From RPQJ01 sp963748985 (GTDB lineage: Bacteria; Pseudomonadota; Gammaproteobacteria; Steroidobacterales; Steroidobacteraceae): a stretch of 64,000 nucleotides of DNA. The notes under the pieces are model-generated. The model ran no database searches. It was not told the DNA's origin and saw only the letters and a program-made list of their open reading frames with translations. Positions 17,591 through 26,633 of the stretch are shown in pieces. The position numbers were made by a program, and so were the translations under genes. The stretch spans positions 1 to 64,000 of the forward strand of contig CAVVKQ010000012.1 of assembly GCA_963748985.1 (NCBI GenBank), in the 5' to 3' direction. Numbering within the stretch: the first letter of the stretch is position 1; each line of letters opens with the position of its first letter.

Positions 17591-18214
17591 ATGCACGAAT
17601 CGATGAACGACGATCGCGAACTGGTCGCAGCGATGCTCGCTGGCGACGAGCGCGCGTTTACGACCTTCTTCGAGACTTACTTCCCGCGCGTCTACCGCTT
17701 CGCCCTGCCGCGCATGAACCGCAATGCCGACGCCACCAAGGACGTCGTGCAGGCCGCGCTGATCAAGGCCATGCGTGCGATCGGGGACTGGCGCGGCGAG
17801 GCGGCGCTCTTTACCTGGCTGTGCCAGATCTGCCGCAGGCAGATCGCCGATCACGTGCGCAGCGAGCGTCGACATGCCTCCAAGGTCGTGCTGATCGACG
17901 ACAGTGAGGAAGTCCGGGCCGCGCTTGAATCCATCGCGGCGCCGTCGACCGACGACCCGCTGCACGGCGCGGATCGCGCAGAGCTCGGGCGCCTGGTACA
18001 CGCGGTGCTCGACCGGCTGCCAAGCCGATATGGCGACGCACTGGAATGGAAATACGTCGAAGGCCGCTCGGTCGAAGAAATCAGCGAGCGGCTGGGAATC
18101 GGCCAGACGGCGGCGCAATCGCTGCTGGCCAGGGCCCGGATCGCCTTCCGGGAAGGGGTGGAGGCCGTTTTCGGGGCGTCGGCACACGACGTCCTCGCGA
18201 GCCTCGAGGCATGA
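17591..18214 (+). CDS. ECF-type RNA polymerase sigma factor
   Basis: A 207-residue sigma-70 family factor with region 2 (FETYFPRVYRFALPRM, then DVVQAALIKAMRAI) and region 4 (LPSRYGDALEWKYVEGRSVEEISERLGIG) as the DNA-binding helix-turn-helix. There is no region 1 or 3, as is normal for ECF factors. The FecR-type anti-sigma gene starts 10 bp later and a TonB-dependent receptor follows, the arrangement of cell-surface signalling systems such as FecIRA. It probably directs transcription of the receptor operon. Confidence 0.93.
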   Translation: MHESMNDDRELVAAMLAGDERAFTTFFETYFPRVYRFALPRMNRNADATKDVVQAALIKAMRAIGDWRGEAALFTWLCQICRRQIADHVRSERRHASKVVLIDDSEEVRAALESIAAPSTDDPLHGADRAELGRLVHAVLDRLPSRYGDALEWKYVEGRSVEEISERLGIGQTAAQSLLARARIAFREGVEAVFGASAHDVLASLEA

Positions 18215-18224
18215 GAACAAATCT

Positions 18225-19244
18225 ATGAACGATCACAAACCACAAGCCGACGGACCGGGCGAGGACGCCGACCTGGCTGCCCTGCTCCAGGGCGTCGGCC
18301 CACGCCTGAAGCCGCCCGCGGACGTCACGGCGGAAGTCCGCGCGGCCCTCGCCGCGGAATGGCGCGCAACAGTTGCCGCACGGCAGCCGAAACGCAGGTT
18401 CACGCAGCCGTGGCTCGCCATTGCGGCTTCCGTCGCAGTCGTGGCCGTAGCCGTCGGGGTTGCCTTGCCGCGCTGGAAGGCGGCCGGAGGTCCTGTCGCG
18501 ATGGTGGCTCGTGTCACGGGCGCCGCCGAAGTGCGTCATGCCCCTGACGGCAACTGGCAACCGCTGATCGCGACGGCGCCAGTGGCTGCGTCTGACGAGA
18601 TCCGCACTTCAGGCTCCGGCCGGGTCGCATTGCGGCGACCAGATGGACTCGAAGTGCGTCTCGACACGGACACGCAATTGGCCTTTGCCGGCGGTGAGCG
18701 CGCAGGCCTGACGACAGGCAGCGTCTACGTTGACGCCGGCACGCCCGGCTCGGGCAGCGGCGCATTCGTCGTCGGCACGCCGTATGGAGACGTCCGGCAC
18801 GTCGGCACCCAGTATGTCGCTTCGGTACTTGACGACGCGCTGCGGGTGGCCGTGCGCGAGGGCAGCATCGCGATCGACCGCGGGCAAGTGCCGGTCGTCG
18901 CCCGTGCCGGCGAATCACTCGCCGTGAGCCTGGACGGCAGCGTGGCGCGCTCGCAGGTCGACTCGCACGGCCAGGCGTGGCATTGGGCCGCTGCGATAGC
19001 GCCAGAATTCGCGATTGAAGGCCGCTCGCTCGACGAGTTCCTGGCCTGGGCCGGCCGGGAAACGGGCCGCAAGATCGTCTACACCTCGGCGGATGCCGCA
19101 CGCGAAGCCGAGCAGACGATGCTCAAGGGTTCCACGAGCGGGCTTTCGCCTGAAGCCGCCGTGGCTGCCGTGTTTGCGTCCGAGCCCGCCCTGCTCCACG
19201 TTATCGCAGGCGGTCAGATCCGGGTGGATCACGCAGGCCGCTGA
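18225..19244 (+). CDS. FecR-family anti-sigma/sigma regulator with C-terminal STN-like domain
   Basis: A 339-residue inner-membrane regulator. The cytoplasmic N terminus (1-60) should bind the sigma factor, one membrane helix lies near residues 62-82, and the periplasmic FecR domain follows (about 95-200). The last 75 residues contain GRSLDEFLAWAGRETGRKIV followed by YTSA, which resembles the receptor's own N-terminal STN domain. Such domains are thought to relay a ligand signal from receptor to anti-sigma factor. ATG 18225 is used; the longer frame upstream overlaps the sigma gene. Confidence 0.9.
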   Translation: MNDHKPQADGPGEDADLAALLQGVGPRLKPPADVTAEVRAALAAEWRATVAARQPKRRFTQPWLAIAASVAVVAVAVGVALPRWKAAGGPVAMVARVTGAAEVRHAPDGNWQPLIATAPVAASDEIRTSGSGRVALRRPDGLEVRLDTDTQLAFAGGERAGLTTGSVYVDAGTPGSGSGAFVVGTPYGDVRHVGTQYVASVLDDALRVAVREGSIAIDRGQVPVVARAGESLAVSLDGSVARSQVDSHGQAWHWAAAIAPEFAIEGRSLDEFLAWAGRETGRKIVYTSADAAREAEQTMLKGSTSGLSPEAAVAAVFASEPALLHVIAGGQIRVDHAGR

Positions 19245-19324
19245 TGCACAAGCCGCGGTAGGCGTCCAGGTGGCACTCGGCTACCATCGCCGCGTCCGGC
19301 CGCTGCGATGGTTCGGGCCGACCT

Positions 19325-21667
19325 ATGCCCACCCGTCAGCCACGTGCCCTCCGCCGCGCCTCGAATACGCCTCGCCGCAGCGTTCGCGCTGCGCTGGCCG
19401 TGACCGTATTGCTCGGGGCAGCGGCAGCGCACGCTGCAGCCCCCTATCGCGGCCGCGCCGTTGACGCGGTACTCGGTGAACTCGCAGCCACCGGCGAATT
19501 CCAGCTCATCTACACCTCGGCCGTCGTCCCATCGTCGGCCAAGGTCGTCGTGGAACCCACCGCGGGCCCGGCGCTGGAAGTCGTTGCGCAGGTGCTCGCA
19601 CCGCTGGGTCTCAAGCTGCAGCGTGTCGAAGGTCGAATATTTTCGGTCGTACCGCAGGCAGGTCCAGGCGATTCGCACACGACTGTGCCGCCGGCGGCAG
19701 CAGGCCCGCGCGACGAAGCAATCGCCGACGTCGTGGTCACGGCGAGTCGCTATACCCTGGAATCGGACGTACCCCAGGTCCACGCGTTCCTGTCGCAGCA
19801 GGACCTCGACGCGCTGCCACGGCTCGCGGAAGACGTGCTCAAGGCCGTGCACCGACTGCCGGGCGCCGCGAGCAACGGCCTCGCGGGTCTCGCCCACATG
19901 CGTGGGGGCGACACGAACGAGACGCTGGTGATACTCGATGGCTTGCCGCTGTACGAGCCATTTCACCTCAGGATGCTGCAGAGTCCATCCAGCCTGCTGG
20001 ACGAGCGCATCGTCGACGGGCTCGACGTGTTTGCCGGCGGCTTCACCGCCGAGTACGGCGACCGCATGAGCGCGATCATCGATGCCCGCACGCTGCGCCC
20101 CGCCGCGGACGCGTACTACGAACTGGGGCTGAGCCTGATCCACGCAAACGCGCTCGCGTCGCAGAAATTCGCGGACGGCCGCGGCCAGTGGCTCACCTCG
20201 TTCCGTCGCAGCAACCTCGACGAGGTGGCGGACATCATGGAATCCGAAATTGGCGAATCGAGCTACCTCGACGGCTTTGCCCGCGTCGATTTCGCGTGGT
20301 CGCCCGACACGCACGGCAGCCTGCAGACGCTGCTCGCCCGCGACCAGGCCGAAATCACCAACCCGGCCGACACCGAGCATGCGACCGCTGAGTATTCGAA
20401 CGCCTACGTCTGGGGCACGCTGGCGCATGACTGGTCCGCACGGTTGTCGACGACGGCGATCCTTTCGTTTACGGACGTCTCGGCGGAACGCAAGGCCGCA
20501 GTCGACGAGCCAGGCAAACGGACAGGGGCGGTCGACGACATGCGCGACTACGACGTACTCGGGCTCAAGGTCGACGGGCGTTACGCAACCGACCGCTGGC
20601 TGCAGCGCGCGGGCGTCGACCTGCGCCAACTCGAAGCCACCTACGACTACACCGGCAGCGTCGACTTCGCGCCGGACTATCCGTACCCCGGCGCCGGAGC
20701 GCAGGACATCTCGCGCGCGCTTGCGCCAAACCCGTCCGGCGAGCATTTCGCCGCGTACTACACGGTGCGCGGCCGACTGACGGATTCACTGACCGCCGAA
20801 GCTGGCCTGCGCTGGGATGAGCAGACGTACGGCGCCGATGCCGACGACCAGCTTGCACCGCGCCTCAATCTCGCCTGGCGCGTCGACGAGCGCACACGCC
20901 TGCTCGCGAGCTGGGGTCGCTATCAGCAGTTCGAGGGCATCGAGGAACTGCAGGTCGAGGACGGCGTCGAGGAGTTCTCGCCGGCGCAGAGTGCGGACCA
21001 CCTGATCCTCGGACTCGAGCGCGACCTGACCCCTGAATACTCACTACGCGTCGAAGCCTACCGCAAGGATTACCGCGACCTGCGCACTCGTTTCGAAAGC
21101 CTGTACGACCCGCTCTCGCTGGCGCCCGAACTGCGTTGGGACCGTGTCGCCATCTCACCGTCGTCGGCCCTGGCGGAGGGCGGCGAACTGCTGCTCACCC
21201 GCAAGCCTGTCGATGACTGGAGCGGCTGGTTCGGCTACGCATGGGCGCGCGTCAACGACGCAGTCGGCGGTGGCGATGTCAGGCGCAGCTGGGACCAGAC
21301 TCACACCGTCAACCTGGGCGTGCTCTGGTCAGCGGGACCGTGGCAGGCAACTCTCGCCGCGCAGTACCACACAGGCTGGCCCGTGACGCCGATCGGGCTC
21401 GACACGCAGGGCAACGTGGTGCTTGGGGATCGCAATGCCGCGCGTTACGCCGACTACGGCTCCCTCGATGCCCGCGTAAGTTACGAGTGGACGCTGCCGC
21501 GCGGCACGCTGACGTTGCACGGCGAACTGACCAATGCGCTCGACCGGCGCAACCCTTGCTGCACCGACATCGAGTATGAGCTGGACGACGGCACGCCTGC
21601 GCTCGAACGCGAGCTGCGCCATTGGCTGCCCTTGGTGCCGTCGGTCGGCGTGCTCTGGAAGTACTAG
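19325..21667 (+). CDS. TonB-dependent outer-membrane receptor with N-terminal STN signalling domain
   Basis: A 780-residue receptor. The signal peptide ends near AAAAHA (residue 38). The STN domain (about 40-115) contains GELAATGEFQLIYTSA. The plug domain follows (VVVTASRYTLESDVPQV, then HMRGGDTNETLVILDGLPLY), and then a beta-barrel ending in the aromatic residue Tyr. The STN domain marks it as a transducer that signals through FecR to the ECF factor. The ligand is unknown; no siderophore synthesis or haem genes are adjacent. It converges with the dienelactone hydrolase gene, only 3 bp away. Confidence 0.92.
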   Translation: MPTRQPRALRRASNTPRRSVRAALAVTVLLGAAAAHAAAPYRGRAVDAVLGELAATGEFQLIYTSAVVPSSAKVVVEPTAGPALEVVAQVLAPLGLKLQRVEGRIFSVVPQAGPGDSHTTVPPAAAGPRDEAIADVVVTASRYTLESDVPQVHAFLSQQDLDALPRLAEDVLKAVHRLPGAASNGLAGLAHMRGGDTNETLVILDGLPLYEPFHLRMLQSPSSLLDERIVDGLDVFAGGFTAEYGDRMSAIIDARTLRPAADAYYELGLSLIHANALASQKFADGRGQWLTSFRRSNLDEVADIMESEIGESSYLDGFARVDFAWSPDTHGSLQTLLARDQAEITNPADTEHATAEYSNAYVWGTLAHDWSARLSTTAILSFTDVSAERKAAVDEPGKRTGAVDDMRDYDVLGLKVDGRYATDRWLQRAGVDLRQLEATYDYTGSVDFAPDYPYPGAGAQDISRALAPNPSGEHFAAYYTVRGRLTDSLTAEAGLRWDEQTYGADADDQLAPRLNLAWRVDERTRLLASWGRYQQFEGIEELQVEDGVEEFSPAQSADHLILGLERDLTPEYSLRVEAYRKDYRDLRTRFESLYDPLSLAPELRWDRVAISPSSALAEGGELLLTRKPVDDWSGWFGYAWARVNDAVGGGDVRRSWDQTHTVNLGVLWSAGPWQATLAAQYHTGWPVTPIGLDTQGNVVLGDRNAARYADYGSLDARVSYEWTLPRGTLTLHGELTNALDRRNPCCTDIEYELDDGTPALERELRHWLPLVPSVGVLWKY

Positions 21668-21670
21668 CCG

Positions 21671-22549
21671 TCAGTCGACGCCGTGCTGGCGGAACCAGGC
21701 AAGACACGCTGCCCAGCCGGCTGCTGCGTCCTCCGCCCTGAAGCTGGGGCGGTAGTCCGCGAAGAACGCGTGACCCGCTTCCGGAAACACGACGATCTCC
21801 GACGGTTTGCCCGCAGCCTTGAGCGCCGCCCGCATCGCCTCGACATCATCGAGCGGAATGCCCTGGTCCTTGCCGCCGTAGAGTCCGAGTACCGGCGCAC
21901 CGATGTCGGCGACGACGTCGAACGGGTACTTCGGCTGCAGCTCGGTGGCCTGGCCCTTGAGGCGGCCGTACCAGGCGACGCCCGCCTTGAGATTCCTGTT
22001 GTGCGCCGCGTAGAGCCAGGTGATGCGCCCCCCCCAGCAGAATCCGGTGACCGCCAGCCTGCGCTGGTCGCCGTTGCTCGACTTTTCCGCCCAGGCAGCG
22101 GACGCGTCCAGGTCGGCCATGACCTGCGAGTCAGGCACCTTGCTCACGACTTCCGCGAATATCTGCTTCCAGTCGCTGATCTTCGAGACGTCGCCCTGGC
22201 GTGCATACAGTTCGGGGGCAATGGCGCAATAGCCCTGTTTGGCGAAGCGGCGGCATACGTCCTTGATGTGTTCGTGCACGCCGAAGATTTCCTGGACTAC
22301 GAGCACGATCGGGAACGTGCCGCCCTTGGCTGGCATGGCGCGATACGCGGGAATCTCGCCATCCGCCACGGGGATCTTCACTTCGCCCGCGGTCAGGCCT
22401 GCGGTGTCGGTGGTGAGCGTCTGTGCGCCCACGGGCTGCACGGCCAGCGCAAAGCCGGTCGCGAGCGAGGTCACCAGCACCTGCCTGCGCGTCAGCGAGC
22501 GATCGCCGAGCAGCGAATCGAGTTCGGGACTGGTCCACTTGTCGTGCAT
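21671..22549 (-). CDS. Dienelactone hydrolase family protein, exported
   Basis: A 292-residue hydrolase. The N terminus has a twin-arginine-like signal (SLTRRQVLVTSLATG) with cleavage near VGAQ. The catalytic cysteine is in VTGFCWGG, an aspartate in LYGGKDQGIP and a histidine in EAGHAFF, the Cys-Asp-His triad of dienelactone hydrolases. A GAGGAAAA ribosome site precedes ATG 22549. It is the last of a minus-strand operon with the thioesterase (27 bp upstream) and the acyltransferase. The physiological substrate is not known. Confidence 0.89.
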   Translation of the reverse strand: MHDKWTSPELDSLLGDRSLTRRQVLVTSLATGFALAVQPVGAQTLTTDTAGLTAGEVKIPVADGEIPAYRAMPAKGGTFPIVLVVQEIFGVHEHIKDVCRRFAKQGYCAIAPELYARQGDVSKISDWKQIFAEVVSKVPDSQVMADLDASAAWAEKSSNGDQRRLAVTGFCWGGRITWLYAAHNRNLKAGVAWYGRLKGQATELQPKYPFDVVADIGAPVLGLYGGKDQGIPLDDVEAMRAALKAAGKPSEIVVFPEAGHAFFADYRPSFRAEDAAAGWAACLAWFRQHGVD

Positions 22550-22576
22550 GGTTTTTCCTCCTGGTTGCCTGCCTGG

Positions 22577-23059
22577 TCAGCGGGGCTCGACGCCCGGCTG
22601 GTAGAGCTCTGACTCGGCCGCGACGGCGTCCGCCACTTCGGGCAAAACGACATAGCGCGTGAAGTCATCGGGCATCCGCTTCGCTCGTCCGGTCTGCAGG
22701 TCGATGCAGACGTAGTGGAGCAACGCGCGCAGCAACGTTTCGCCGTCCGACTTGCGCCGGATCTGAAACCTGCGTTCGATGCGCAGCTTGCAGTCATTGC
22801 GGACCGGCCACGTCGCGACTTCGATCTGGTCGCCTTCCAGTGCCGCGCGGAGGTAATTGATCTGCGTACGCCACACGGCCATGCCGCGGTTTAGCGACCG
22901 GCACAGTTCCGGGCTGATGCCGCGTGAAATCGAATGCGCCCAGGCACAGTCGTCGAGCCACGCGACGTAGACGGCGTTGTTGACGTGGCCGTAACCGTCG
23001 ATCTCGTTGTGAACGGCGATGCGCTGGTGGATGAACGGCGACGGCAGATCCCACTTCAT
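22577..23059 (-). CDS. Acyl-CoA thioesterase, hotdog fold (YbgC/FadM-like)
   Basis: A 160-residue single hotdog-domain thioesterase. The motif NEIDGYGHVNNAVYVAWLDD carries the usual active-site aspartate and the HxNN segment. It hydrolyses acyl-thioesters in the cytoplasm. ATG 23059 overlaps the stop of the acyltransferase gene (ATGA), so the two are coupled. The pairing with a phospholipid acyltransferase suggests membrane-lipid editing, which is inferred from context. Confidence 0.86.
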   Translation of the reverse strand: MKWDLPSPFIHQRIAVHNEIDGYGHVNNAVYVAWLDDCAWAHSISRGISPELCRSLNRGMAVWRTQINYLRAALEGDQIEVATWPVRNDCKLRIERRFQIRRKSDGETLLRALLHYVCIDLQTGRAKRMPDDFTRYVVLPEVADAVAAESELYQPGVEPR

Positions 23060-23985
23060 TGCGGGCCGTCTCCCGCGGCCGGACCAGGCACGCCCCCGGG
23101 CAGCATCGTGTCGAGCCTCGCATCTTTCTCGGTCCACAGCACGCCCAGCCATTCCTTGAAGCGCGCGCGCAACCTGGAGTCCTCCGCGTAGTCGCCCTGC
23201 GCAACCCACGGCTCGATCGGACGCCGCAGCACGTGCATTCGCACGGGACCAAGCCGGCCACAACACAGGTCCCAGAACGTCGGGCTGGATTCGCTGTACG
23301 CAACGGTGACGTCCAGCACCGAGTGCAGCATGCCGCCCATCGCCGACAACACGAAGGCAACGCCACCCGGACGCGGTCGCAGCAGGTGGCGGTACGGTGA
23401 CTTGGTCGCCTTGTGCTTCGCAGTCGTGTAGCGCGTGCCCTCGACGAAGTTCATCACCGACGTCGGCAGCAGCGCGAATCGTGCGCAAGCCTTGCGCGTC
23501 GCATCGAGGTCTTCGCCGCGAGCTTGCGGATTCTTTTGCAGGTAGGTAGCCGAATGGCGCTTCATGAACGGGAAGTCGAGCGCCCACCACGCCAGCCCGA
23601 GGAACGGCACCCAGATCAGCTCCTGCTTGAGGAAGAATTTCAGGAACGGAATCCGCCGGTTGAATGCCTTCTGCAGCACCAGGATGTCGACCCATGACTG
23701 GTGGTTCGACAGCACGAGATACCAGCTGCGCGGATCGAGACCCTCCACGCCTTCGACCTCGAGCCGCAGCGCGCCCATCATGCTGAAGATCGCGCCATTG
23801 CAGCCTATCCACGCCTGGGCGATCCAGATCATGAGGGCGCTCGTCCACCGGCGCCACGCGGCGATGGGGATGAGCAGCTTCGCGAGCGCGACGACCAGCA
23901 GGATCGGCACCCAGAACACCACGTTCACCACCATCAGCGAAATGGTGATGACGCCCTTCAGTGTCGAGCCACGCGATGTCTGCAC
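23056..23985 (-). CDS. Lysophospholipid acyltransferase (PlsC family, YihG-like)
   Basis: A 309-residue membrane-bound acyltransferase. It has one or two N-terminal membrane helices (about 10-45), the catalytic NHQSWVD motif and the substrate motif FVEGTRYT. The overall length and the sequence around SPYRHLLRPRPGGVAFVLSA match the YihG/LCLAT-type group that adds fatty acids to lysophosphatidic acid or cardiolipin. The start is GTG 23985 with GAGG upstream. It heads a three-gene operon divergent from yceH. Confidence 0.9.
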   Translation of the reverse strand: MQTSRGSTLKGVITISLMVVNVVFWVPILLVVALAKLLIPIAAWRRWTSALMIWIAQAWIGCNGAIFSMMGALRLEVEGVEGLDPRSWYLVLSNHQSWVDILVLQKAFNRRIPFLKFFLKQELIWVPFLGLAWWALDFPFMKRHSATYLQKNPQARGEDLDATRKACARFALLPTSVMNFVEGTRYTTAKHKATKSPYRHLLRPRPGGVAFVLSAMGGMLHSVLDVTVAYSESSPTFWDLCCGRLGPVRMHVLRRPIEPWVAQGDYAEDSRLRARFKEWLGVLWTEKDARLDTMLPGGVPGPAAGDGPQ

Positions 23986-24050
23986 GTTCTGCCGATCCTC
24001 TCCACCCGGGGTGTACGATTATGCCCCGGTCAACGCCCCTGGAGCATGCC

Positions 24051-24731
24051 ATGCCGCTCGAGTTGTCGGCCCTCGAAGCGAGGGTCGTCGGTTGCCTGAT
24101 TGAAAAGCAGATTGCGACCCCGGACCAGTACCCCCTGTCGCTGAACGCGCTCGTCAACGCCTGCAACCAGAAGAGCAACCGTGACCCGGTCATGAACCTG
24201 CAGGAACGCGAGGTCCAGCCCGTCGTGGACGCGCTCATCCGCAAGCAGGTCGTACTGGAGAAATCCGGGTTCGGCAGCCGCGTGCCGAAGTATCACCAGC
24301 TGTTCTGCAACACCCAGTTCGGCAGCCTGAAGTTTTCGCCCGCCCAGACGGCCATCGTCTGCGAGCTGTTGCTGCGTGGCCCGCAGACGCCCGGCGAACT
24401 GCGTACACACGCTGGGCGGCTCGTGACCGTCAGCGGCCTCGACGAGGTGGAAAACGCCCTCGAGGATCTCGCAACGCACCCCGCGGGCCCGTTCGTCGTG
24501 AAGCTGCCGCGGGAAGCTGGCCGGCGCGAGTCACGTTACGCGCAGCTGTTCACGGGCCCGATCGATGTCGCTGCGATGGAGATTGCACAGGCGGCCGCCG
24601 CGCCCGCCGCTACCGCGTTGGGCACCCAATCGCTGGCCGCGCGCGTGGAGGCGTTGGAGTCCGAGGTCGCCGGACTGCGCGAGCAACTGACGTTGCTGCA
24701 GGCCCGTGCCGGGAACGGCACGAGCGCCTAG
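24051..24731 (+). CDS. yceH: YceH-family (DUF480) winged-helix protein
   Basis: A 226-residue protein of the widely conserved YceH family. The opening LSALEARVVGCLIEKQIATP and the segment NQKSNRDPVMNLQEREV are diagnostic. The family has two winged-helix domains, but its role is not established. The C terminus (about 190-220) is a short coiled coil (LAARVEALESEVAGLREQLT). GGAG lies 6 bp before ATG 24051. It is followed 46 bp later by the flavin-reductase-fold pair. Confidence 0.93.
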   Translation: MPLELSALEARVVGCLIEKQIATPDQYPLSLNALVNACNQKSNRDPVMNLQEREVQPVVDALIRKQVVLEKSGFGSRVPKYHQLFCNTQFGSLKFSPAQTAIVCELLLRGPQTPGELRTHAGRLVTVSGLDEVENALEDLATHPAGPFVVKLPREAGRRESRYAQLFTGPIDVAAMEIAQAAAAPAATALGTQSLAARVEALESEVAGLREQLTLLQARAGNGTSA

Positions 24732-24777
24732 CCCTCTGCGTCGCCCCTCGACACCGGTCCCGGCTATCATTCGCGAC

Positions 24778-25272
24778 ATGGACCAGCCGCGAGGCAAGGG
24801 TTTGCAGCTCGACTTGGATCACGCCGCGTTCATCCAGGGCGCCGTGTCGGTGGTCGTGAGCGCGTGCAACGCGCAACGCGTACCCGACGTGCTCCGCGGC
24901 TGCGGCTGCCGCGTGTCGCGCGATCGCCGGCGTGTGACGGTCCTGTGCGAAGCAGCCCGCGCGGGCGCCGTGCTTGAGAATATCGCCGCAAACGGCATGA
25001 TCGCCGTGGTGTTCAGCCAGCCCAGTACGCACCGGACCATTCAGCTGAAGGGGTCCGACGCGCGGGTCGTCCGCGCCACGCGGGCCGACCGGGCCATCGC
25101 GCAGCAGCACCTGCAAGCCTGGGTGCAGGATCTGCGGCTGGTCGGTTACGCGACCGAGTTTGCCCGCGCCGTGCGCGGCGAACCCCAACACCTCGTGGCG
25201 GTCGCGTTCACGCTCGCGTCCGCGTTCCTGCAGACGCCCGGGCCGGCTGCCGGGCAGCGACTCCAGCAGTGA
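24778..25272 (+). CDS. Pyridoxamine 5'-phosphate oxidase-fold (FMN split-barrel) protein
   Basis: A 164-residue protein whose core (VTVLCEAARAGAVLENIAAN, then MIAVVFSQPSTHRTIQLKGS) matches the FMN-binding split-barrel fold. It is too short and divergent to be PdxH. Its stop overlaps the GTG start of the next gene, which also begins with a split-barrel domain, so the two probably act together, perhaps as a heterodimer. The function and cofactor (FMN, F420 or haem) cannot be decided from the sequence. Confidence 0.72.
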   Translation: MDQPRGKGLQLDLDHAAFIQGAVSVVVSACNAQRVPDVLRGCGCRVSRDRRRVTVLCEAARAGAVLENIAANGMIAVVFSQPSTHRTIQLKGSDARVVRATRADRAIAQQHLQAWVQDLRLVGYATEFARAVRGEPQHLVAVAFTLASAFLQTPGPAAGQRLQQ

Positions 25273-26624
25273 CCCTGCCGATCACCCTGCATTCGATCCG
25301 TGCGTGCCTCGAAGGCGCGGTTCCCGCAGTCGTCGCGACCTGCGCCGCCGACGGCACGCCGAATGTTTCATACATCTCGGAAGTGCATTACGTCGATCCC
25401 GGGCACGTGGCCCTGTCGTACCAGTTCTTCAGCAAGACGCGACAGAACGTGCTCGAGAACCCTCGCGCGACCGTGCTCGTGATTCATCCCGACACCGGGG
25501 CGCAGTTCAAGCTTGCGGTCGTTTACCTGCGCACGGAAGACTCCGGCCCGCTGTTCGAGTGCATGAAGGCGAAGCTTGCAGGCATCGCCTCGCACGCCGG
25601 CATGACGGGCGTGTTCCGCCTGCGCGGTGCGGACGTTTACCGGGTCGACGCGGTGACCGAGATCTACCGCACCGCGCTCGCCCCCGCCACGGGCAGCGCC
25701 AGTTCGCTGGCCCAGGTGCGCTGCTGCACCGCGCGACTGTCCACGGCCACGGACCTGGCGAGCCTTCTCGATGCGTTGCTGGATTCGCTGCGCGATGTCT
25801 TCGGCATCCGCCATTCGATGGTGCTGATGCGCGAACCAAGCGGCCACGCCCTGTACACGGTGGCGAGCCGTGGCTACACGGCGTCGGGGGTCGGCGCCGA
25901 GATCCAGCCGGGAGACGGCGTCATCGGCACCGCCGCCCTCTCGCGCACACCGATCCGCATCGCGCACGCCACGTCGGAGTTCGGCTACGGCCGCGCCATG
26001 CGCGAGGACGCCGCGCGCCTCGGCATCACCGCCGGCATCGAAAACGCAATTCCGTTTCCGGGCCTGCCCGAGTCCCAGAGTCAGGTAGCCGTGCCGATCC
26101 TGGCCGGCGAGCGCCTGCTCGGCGTGCTGTTCGCGGAAAGCACGGAGACCGGACGCTTCGGCTACGACGAGGAAGATGCGCTGGTCGTGCTCGCGAGCTA
26201 CGTCGGCACCGTCGCGGCCATGCTCGAGGAAGGCGAGGCGAACGATGCCGAAAAGCCTGTCGTTCGGGCCCCCGCACCGGCGCCGCGCGGAGCGCCGATC
26301 AGGGTGCGACGGTATGCGGAGAACGACAGCATCTTCGTCGGCGACGACTACATGATCAAGGGCGTGGCCGGCGCGATCCTGTGGAAGCTGCTGCGGGACT
26401 TCGTCAACGAAGGCCGCACCGAGTATTGCAACCGCGAGCTCCGGCTCGACCCGGCCATCCGCCTGCCGGACCTGAGCGAGAACCTCGAGGCCCGGCTGAT
26501 CCTGCTGCAGCGAAGGCTCGAGGAGAGATGCCCGAGCCTGCGCATCGAGAAAACAGGTCGTGGGCAATTCCGCCTGCACGTGAATCGCCCGCTGACGCTG
26601 GCCGAGATCGGCCGGCCCCCGTGA
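25269..26624 (+). CDS. Split-barrel (PPOX-fold) + GAF domain fusion protein
   Basis: A 451-residue cytoplasmic protein with three parts. Residues 1-140 are a flavin-binding split barrel (VVATCAADGTPNVSYISEVH). Residues about 150-320 are a GAF sensor domain (GDGVIGTAALSRTPIRI, VAVPILAGERLLGVLFAEST). After a proline-rich linker, residues about 345-451 form a compact C-terminal domain (VGDDYMIKGVAGAILWKLLR) that resembles wing-helix-like domains attached to GAF proteins. It starts with GTG overlapping the preceding stop. Flavin or redox sensing coupled to a GAF signal is plausible but unproven. Confidence 0.75.
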   Translation: MTLPITLHSIRACLEGAVPAVVATCAADGTPNVSYISEVHYVDPGHVALSYQFFSKTRQNVLENPRATVLVIHPDTGAQFKLAVVYLRTEDSGPLFECMKAKLAGIASHAGMTGVFRLRGADVYRVDAVTEIYRTALAPATGSASSLAQVRCCTARLSTATDLASLLDALLDSLRDVFGIRHSMVLMREPSGHALYTVASRGYTASGVGAEIQPGDGVIGTAALSRTPIRIAHATSEFGYGRAMREDAARLGITAGIENAIPFPGLPESQSQVAVPILAGERLLGVLFAESTETGRFGYDEEDALVVLASYVGTVAAMLEEGEANDAEKPVVRAPAPAPRGAPIRVRRYAENDSIFVGDDYMIKGVAGAILWKLLRDFVNEGRTEYCNRELRLDPAIRLPDLSENLEARLILLQRRLEERCPSLRIEKTGRGQFRLHVNRPLTLAEIGRPP

Positions 26625-26633
26625 GCTGTCGGC

